Below are positions 40,100 through 43,940 of a DNA stretch of 43,940 nucleotides, piece after piece. Position 1 is the first letter of the stretch; each line of letters opens with the position of its first letter. The notes below the pieces were generated by a model that was not told the DNA's origin, did no database searches, and worked only from the letters and a program-made list of their open reading frames with translations. Location of the stretch: positions 1 to 43,940 of IMG/VR virus record IMGVR_UViG_3300045918_000395; one strand, 5' to 3'. The position numbers and the translations under genes are program-made. The DNA comes from a virus.

Positions 40100-40466
40100 A
40101 AGTAATCGCTAAATTCATCGTGTTGTCGTTAACGGTAATATCAAAGCTAGATGCAGCAGTTTTAACGATAGTTGGAAAAATTTGCTCACTTCCAAGTTGT
40201 ACTTTTACAATCACATTATCAAACAACACTCCAACGGGCATAATAACGCTCTGTTTGAACGATCCAGCCTCACCAGCTACAGCAACCCATGATGTAGAAA
40301 CTAGCGTTGAGGTGGGTTTTACGAGGTTTGTGATATTGATAGCTTCAGAGTCTACGCCGTTATGAGTATGAGCATTAGTTTTAGTGATATTAGTGGCTAG
40401 ATCAGTCCAGAAATTACGATCACCTGTGGCTGGAAGCTTAAAGCCTTTAGATAAAGTTGAGGACAT
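40092..40466 (-). CDS. Small fibre-base/tail protein, 124 aa
   Basis: The N-terminal segment (MSSTLSKGFKLPATGDRNFW, then LATNITKTNAHTHNGVDSEA) is a common start of phage tail fibres (THNGVDS). The rest is beta-rich (GEAGSFKQSVIMPVGVLFDN). It is short for a fibre, so it may be a trimeric base or needle piece. It overlaps the gp10-like start by 8 bases and follows the non-coding 40467-40703. Confidence 0.6.
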   Translation of the reverse strand: MSSTLSKGFKLPATGDRNFWTDLATNITKTNAHTHNGVDSEAINITNLVKPTSTLVSTSWVAVAGEAGSFKQSVIMPVGVLFDNVIVKVQLGSEQIFPTIVKTAASSFDITVNDNTMNLAITYV

Positions 40467-40703
40467 TATTTACCTCTATATTTTGAGAGAGAAGACTTTT
40501 TTGCGCTCTTGTGTGCCTTTACGGTTTAGCCAGTGCTTGATACTCATTAATTTCGAGTCGAATTAGCCATTTTGTTAGAAGGTAGCTCAAGCGCAAAAAA
40601 GCCATATATTATTTATTAAAGAAGTAGGCAGATTGTGGTGCCTGACTCGCATATTCTATTCTATTTAAATTACACTTACTATTTTAACACATTGCGGTAA
40701 CGT
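40467..40703. other. Non-coding stretch with inverted repeat
   Basis: About 240 bases between the tail genes and the lysis-like cluster have no supported gene. Perfect 12-base arms CTTTTTTGCGCT (40496-40507) and AGCGCAAAAAAG (40590-40601) flank an 82-base segment with a TAATT...AATTA stem (40547-40565). The minus-strand RNA would form a long hairpin. No clear terminator T-run follows. Confidence 0.5.
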
Positions 40704-41006
40704 CTATTTAACTAAGCACTTCTTATGTGCATCAGCAAACGAGTATAAATCGTCTACGTAATTAAGCATCAATGTGATGTCGTGTGGGTTAAAGCCGTTT
40801 AAGTTATTACACTCTACAAGCTCTACCACTTTATTAAACTTTACTTTGTATGGATGCACTGACTGAATCTCATACTGTAGGCAGTACGCCACACCTTCAC
40901 GCACAGCAATTGAGTATTGTGTTTTAATGGATGGTGCTGGTGGCAAATTAGAGTTACCACAGCCGACAAGCAATAAACTACCGACCAGAATTGATAAGAT
41001 TTTCAT
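40704..41006 (-). CDS. Lipoprotein, 100 aa (possible outer-membrane spanin)
   Basis: The N-terminus MKILSILVGSLLLVGCGNS is a lipoprotein signal with lipobox LVGC, so Cys16 is lipidated. The next residues are Pro-rich (LPPAPSIK). Two further Cys (YCLQYE, VECNN) may pair. Its start lies 29 bases inside the preceding gene in another frame. A Rz1-type outer-membrane spanin is the most natural guess, since it overlaps a membrane protein with a charged helical tail, but it is longer than most Rz1. Confidence 0.6.
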   Translation of the reverse strand: MKILSILVGSLLLVGCGNSNLPPAPSIKTQYSIAVREGVAYCLQYEIQSVHPYKVKFNKVVELVECNNLNGFNPHDITLMLNYVDDLYSFADAHKKCLVK

Positions 41007-41247
41007 TTGCTTTACCTATTTCTTCTAAAGTTGATTTTGGGTCTTTAGCTACAGTATCTAATTGCTTTTCAGCAGCAGCTTGGTCTTTAGATCGCTTTGC
41101 CTTTGCAATCATGTCCTCTATGGCTAAAAGAGCGTCCTTGCCTAGAGCGCCAACAATTTTGCTAGCAATCCAACCAAGTGGTCCTCCAATATAAGAGACA
41201 ACATATTTAGTAATTATAGACATCAGTACATTAAACAAAGCGACCAT
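40978..41247 (-). CDS. Membrane protein with helical tail, 89 aa (holin or inner spanin)
   Basis: Residues 5-45 form one or two hydrophobic helices with Gly-Pro-Leu-Gly (NVLMSIITKYVVSYIGGPLG, WIASKIVGALG). The rest is a charged coiled tail (AKAKRSKDQAAAEKQLDTVA). Its end overlaps the lipoprotein start. It could be a holin or the inner-membrane partner of the lipoprotein. The ribosome site AAGGAGTAATTT precedes the ATG. Confidence 0.55.
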   Translation of the reverse strand: MVALFNVLMSIITKYVVSYIGGPLGWIASKIVGALGKDALLAIEDMIAKAKRSKDQAAAEKQLDTVAKDPKSTLEEIGKANENLINSGR

Positions 41248-41257
41248 AAATTACTCC

Positions 41258-41482
41258 TTAAACGTTTGGTGAAATATGATCAGCAAGCTTTAAAAGCTCA
41301 GCTTTAACTACTTCATCAATTTTAGCTTTAGCACTTTCAATTGCAGCAATAACGACAGGGTATTTTTCTACTAGCTTTTCAATGGCTTTTAGCTCCATAT
41401 CAATAACTCCATCAGCTTTATCGTTAATCATTTTTTTTGCTGCGATTTCTACGGCTACTAATACTTGTTCTTTTAATGTCAT
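41258..41482 (-). CDS. Small helical protein, 74 aa
   Basis: The protein is alpha-helical and nearly Ala/Lys/Glu repeats (AVEIAAKKMINDKADGVIDM, then AIESAKAKIDEVVKAELLKL), without a membrane segment. It lies in the lysis-like cluster, with AAGGAGTAAAC as ribosome site. No family is recognised. It may assist neighbours. Confidence 0.5.
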   Translation of the reverse strand: MTLKEQVLVAVEIAAKKMINDKADGVIDMELKAIEKLVEKYPVVIAAIESAKAKIDEVVKAELLKLADHISPNV

Positions 41483-41500
41483 GTTTACTCCTTGTTGTTG

Positions 41501-41725
41501 TTACTTACTTATTAGTTGGTCTAATTTATTTTCTATTCTATCGAGTCGTTTTTCTACCATTTGCAAAAGGGATGACTCATGTACTTGATGAAGATTAAGT
41601 GCCTTATCAACGTCCTGTACTGTGGCAAACGTAGTTAGAGCGTAAACTGTGATCGTTACAACAGCCGTAACTAAGTACCAAAATACTTGCAGCGTTGATA
41701 TGTTCTTTGAGATCAGCTTGTTCAT
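41501..41725 (-). CDS. Membrane-anchored coiled-coil protein, 74 aa
   Basis: Residues 14-35 (VFWYLVTAVVTITVYALTTF) form one helix, and residues 36-74 are a heptad-rich tail (LLQMVEKRLDRIENKLDQLI). A single N-terminal span followed by a periplasmic coil is the design of an inner-membrane spanin, though 74 residues is short. It follows, by 3 bases, a 38-residue lipoprotein. Confidence 0.6.
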   Translation of the reverse strand: MNKLISKNISTLQVFWYLVTAVVTITVYALTTFATVQDVDKALNLHQVHESSLLQMVEKRLDRIENKLDQLISK

Positions 41726-41728
41726 ACA

Positions 41729-41845
41729 TCACGGCTTTTCACATATGCTGAAGTTACCGTCTACCTTCTCACAATTTTTCATTACATACTTTGTTGTGCA
41801 TCCAGCGATTATTAAAATTACTGCCACGGCTATTAGTGTTTTCAT
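41729..41845 (-). CDS. Tiny lipoprotein, 38 aa (Rz1-like)
   Basis: MKTLIAVAVILIIAGC is a complete lipoprotein signal with lipobox IAGC (Cys16). Only 22 residues remain after it (CTTKYVMKNCEKVDG and tail), including two more Cys. GGGAGTAAAT lies upstream of the ATG at 41845. Such tiny lipoproteins next to a membrane-anchored coiled coil fit a spanin pair. A second lipoprotein at 40704 makes the assignment uncertain. Confidence 0.6.
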   Translation of the reverse strand: MKTLIAVAVILIIAGCTTKYVMKNCEKVDGNFSICEKP

Positions 41846-41847
41846 AT

Positions 41848-42423
41848 TTACTCCCTTATTTTACTAATTAAATATTCACCAAATTCAGGCTCATTTCTCC
41901 ACCCACAGTAATAGTCACGAATGTTTTGATCTAAGTCTTTTTTAAGCATAATAAGTAACTTCATGTAACCAGGACCAGCGATTTTACAAAGGCACAAAAG
42001 TTGATTGACCTCGTGTTTTTTGTCTACGAATGAAGACCACGCAATTCCTAAAATCAGGTCTAATTTTCCTAATAACTTTGGCTTAAGTCCTGCGCATATT
42101 TTTAAATGATTCACCACAGATGATGAAAGCACGTCGCCATTCGGTGCAATGAAATGTCTGTCTTTCATTTTATTAAAATACATCAATGCAAGTCCTTGAT
42201 TCATAGCACTTACTAATGGCACCATTTGGTCTCTGCTGAAATCACAAGGATCATTACATTCTATAGGATGACGAACTAAGTTGTTATGCTTATCGAAATA
42301 CTTAGCGACAATCGATTTATCAATCCCAGGATATTCAAACGTGATAAGCATCCCTGCGAAGAATGCTGAATCTGCTGCGTCTGAGCTTCCGGTTATAACG
42401 GGTAGGTCGTTAATTAGTTTCAT
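41848..42423 (-). CDS. Conserved phage protein after adhesin, 191 aa
   Basis: The pattern SGSSDAADSAFFAGML, SRDQMVPLVSAMNQG and FIAPNGDVLSSSVVNHLKIC is one I know from phage proteins next to tail fibres and lysis genes, but no function is known to me. The C-terminal half is helical and Cys-rich (NQLLCLCKIAGPGYMKLLIM). Its start follows the adhesin stop directly (TAG ATG), so it may act with it as a chaperone or modifier. Confidence 0.6.
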   Translation of the reverse strand: MKLINDLPVITGSSDAADSAFFAGMLITFEYPGIDKSIVAKYFDKHNNLVRHPIECNDPCDFSRDQMVPLVSAMNQGLALMYFNKMKDRHFIAPNGDVLSSSVVNHLKICAGLKPKLLGKLDLILGIAWSSFVDKKHEVNQLLCLCKIAGPGYMKLLIMLKKDLDQNIRDYYCGWRNEPEFGEYLISKIRE

Positions 42424-43940
42424 CTAGTTGACCTGCTTTATTTCAAACACATTGCCGCCTGCTGCATTTTGCCAGTAGATGGGCGTTGTGACGTTTGTAT
42501 TCACTTTAACCGCTACTGTGTCCCCAGCGACAACTTTAATTGTTGCGGAGGCCGTTGAGCTTAATCCAGTATAATTACCCGTTGCATACCTTCTTTCGAA
42601 AGCAATGCTTGTTGCATTTTGGAATATTGCTATGTCAACAAGAGATGAAGTCGCAAATGTTCCATCAACACTAAATGTTGCATGGATATAGAATTTTCCA
42701 GATACACTAAAAGTGTATAACCCAGTGCTTGAGTTATAACTTCCCGTCGAATCATAAACAACGGTCGGATAAGCTATTTGAGTTTGAGTAGCGGGCGGCG
42801 TTCCCGATGGGCTTGTAGCTCGCATTGATATGTCTTGCCCAGCCATTATGCTCTGTGCGCCGGATGCCAGTGTAATTGTAAAATTATTACGAGAGGCCGT
42901 AGCGAAAGTTGACATGTTTACACTCGGACGTATGTCTACGATGTCACCAACAACAAATGAAGCCGATGTGCTACCTCCTTGAGGAGCATTCGCTGTGCCG
43001 CCAAAACTAAACTCTTTAACTAAAGCTGCGTTTTTATAAATCTGTAAACTACCGCCAGCTGTGGCTGATGATGGATTTACATAAGCTTGTATTGAGTACA
43101 CTCCCGATACTTGGATTGTATATTGACCTGTAGTCGCGTTATATGCTGCATTTGAATCTTTATCGACTGTAGGAAATATTATTGGATTATTTGCAGTAAC
43201 GTTTGCAGGCACTCCACTTACTTGAGCAGAAACCACACGACCGTCATAGTTTGAAATTACTTGTGATGCATAGTATTCTTCTACTATAATAACACCAGAT
43301 CCCCCGGCTCCACCAGGGTATACTCCAGAAGGAGTTTGCGGTGCTCCAGCACCGACTGTATATAAATAAGATGGGGATGGATTGGCTATTGTCGCTTCTA
43401 TGTAACCACCTGCACCTCCGCCTCCGCCAGTAGCGTAGCCGCCGACGTACAAACCGCCTCCGCCTCCTCCACCGCCCGTATTTGCAGCGCCAGGATTTCC
43501 AGCAGAAGACGCCCATCCTCCTCCACCAGCTCCACCGAATGGATTGTTACCGCCAGCTCCTCCAAGACTTCCTCCACTAGTATTTGTACCACCAGACCCA
43601 GTTCCGCCGACAAGAACTATACCAGTGGCTCCAGATCCAATTGTTCCTGAACCACCAGCTCCGCCAGATCCTCCATTTATTGTATTTAGTCCGGCACCAG
43701 TTCCGCCGTTGGCAGTTAGTAAAGAAGTTCCAAATGTAGTAGCAGTTCCATTGCCACCAGCAGATCCAGAAGATGCATAGTTTGAACTTCCAGCGCCACC
43801 TCCGCCGGACATTTTTACTTTAATCATTGAACAGCCGTAAGGAAGTGTGTAAGTTGCTGCAGTTCCAGAAGTTAAAATTTGAGTTGTTATTTTGCCAGTT
43901 GACCCATACCCGCCGAACGCTTGTGGTGCTACTTTGAATT
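42424..43940 (-). CDS. Tail fibre / adhesin, C-terminal part (runs off window end)
   Basis: This is the second part of the 898-residue adhesin that starts at 1423. It overlaps bases 1-243 in phase. After about 40 residues (APQAFGGYGSTGKITTQIL) comes a long glycine-rich domain (GGGGAGSSNYASSGSAGGNG, repeated GGGG blocks for about 150 residues), like polyglycine receptor-binding domains. Two tandem C1q-like beta domains end the protein. Each has the pattern YNxxTGxYTxxVSGxYxIxA followed by a later GDxVxV. The tip should bind a host surface molecule. A Lys/Arg difference exists between the two overlap copies. Confidence 0.85.
   Translation of the reverse strand, partial: FKVAPQAFGGYGSTGKITTQILTSGTAATYTLPYGCSMIKVKMSGGGGAGSSNYASSGSAGGNGTATTFGTSLLTANGGTGAGLNTINGGSGGAGGSGTIGSGATGIVLVGGTGSGGTNTSGGSLGGAGGNNPFGGAGGGGWASSAGNPGAANTGGGGGGGGLYVGGYATGGGGGAGGYIEATIANPSPSYLYTVGAGAPQTPSGVYPGGAGGSGVIIVEEYYASQVISNYDGRVVSAQVSGVPANVTANNPIIFPTVDKDSNAAYNATTGQYTIQVSGVYSIQAYVNPSSATAGGSLQIYKNAALVKEFSFGGTANAPQGGSTSASFVVGDIVDIRPSVNMSTFATASRNNFTITLASGAQSIMAGQDISMRATSPSGTPPATQTQIAYPTVVYDSTGSYNSSTGLYTFSVSGKFYIHATFSVDGTFATSSLVDIAIFQNATSIAFERRYATGNYTGLSSTASATIKVVAGDTVAVKVNTNVTTPIYWQNAAGGNVFEIKQVN
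43698..43940. repeat. Terminal direct repeat, right copy (circular overlap)
   Basis: This is the second copy of bases 1-243. The one difference (T at 43814, C at 117) changes Lys to Arg just before the Met-Ser-Gly-Gly start of the glycine-rich domain. That fits either a population variant or an end-of-contig error. Confidence 0.95.

Noticed and set aside
40547-40600. Possible second tRNA (T-loop-like TTCGAGTC and GGTAGCTCA)
   Set aside because: The pieces are in the wrong order and no acceptor, D or anticodon stems form together.
43544-43780. Proline-rich plus-strand frame
   Set aside because: It is the antisense of the glycine codons of the adhesin.

Overview
The window holds one complete temperate podovirus-type phage genome with low GC. 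Bases 1-243 recur at 43698-43940 with a single mismatch, so the natural reading is a circular (or circularly permuted) unit of 43,697 bp, cut inside a tail-adhesin gene. P22-type head and tail genes, two lipobox lipoproteins and short membrane genes point to a Gram-negative host. The host genus cannot be read from the sequence.

The late genes form one very long minus-strand block. It starts near 15.55 kb with a proline-rich protein, a TerS-like protein, a zinc ribbon, TerL, portal, scaffold and major capsid. A cassette of nine or so virion-appendage genes follows (1.4-7.5 kb). The block crosses the window ends through an 898-residue adhesin. It continues with a lysis-like cluster of small membrane proteins and lipoproteins (40.7-41.9 kb), a P22 gp10-like hub and a gp4-like connector (36.9-40.1 kb), and ejection-type internal virion proteins (31.8-36.9 kb).

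The non-late part runs from 15.6 to 31.4 kb. A leftward immunity operon (20.2 to 17.7 kb) encodes a double-HTH repressor without a peptidase domain, a metallophosphoesterase, an HExxH zinc peptidase and a PD-(D/E)XK nuclease. A divergent rightward operon (20.5-29.5 kb) encodes an Erf-type annealing protein, an SSB-like protein and a YqaJ exonuclease. It then has a Bro-N protein, a replication-initiation-like protein, a DnaB-like ATPase, a lysozyme/chitosanase-like enzyme, a staphylococcal-type nuclease, a YiiX-like NlpC/P60 protein and many small accessory proteins. The intergenic switch carries repeats of GATACGTACTA, the likely repressor operators.

The integration module (29.6-30.9 kb) has a full-length tyrosine integrase, an intact tRNA-Leu(GAG) and, about 100 bp away, a 27-bp fragment of a different tRNA-Leu(GAG). 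I read the fragment as attP and the intact tRNA as a replacement for the host gene that integration would break. A second, catalytic-domain-only tyrosine recombinase lies at 16.6 kb. Two non-coding stretches (21048-21161 and 27767-27872) fold by eye into closed multi-helix RNAs and match no family I know.

Assignments rest on motifs read by eye. No database search, folding or codon statistics were run.
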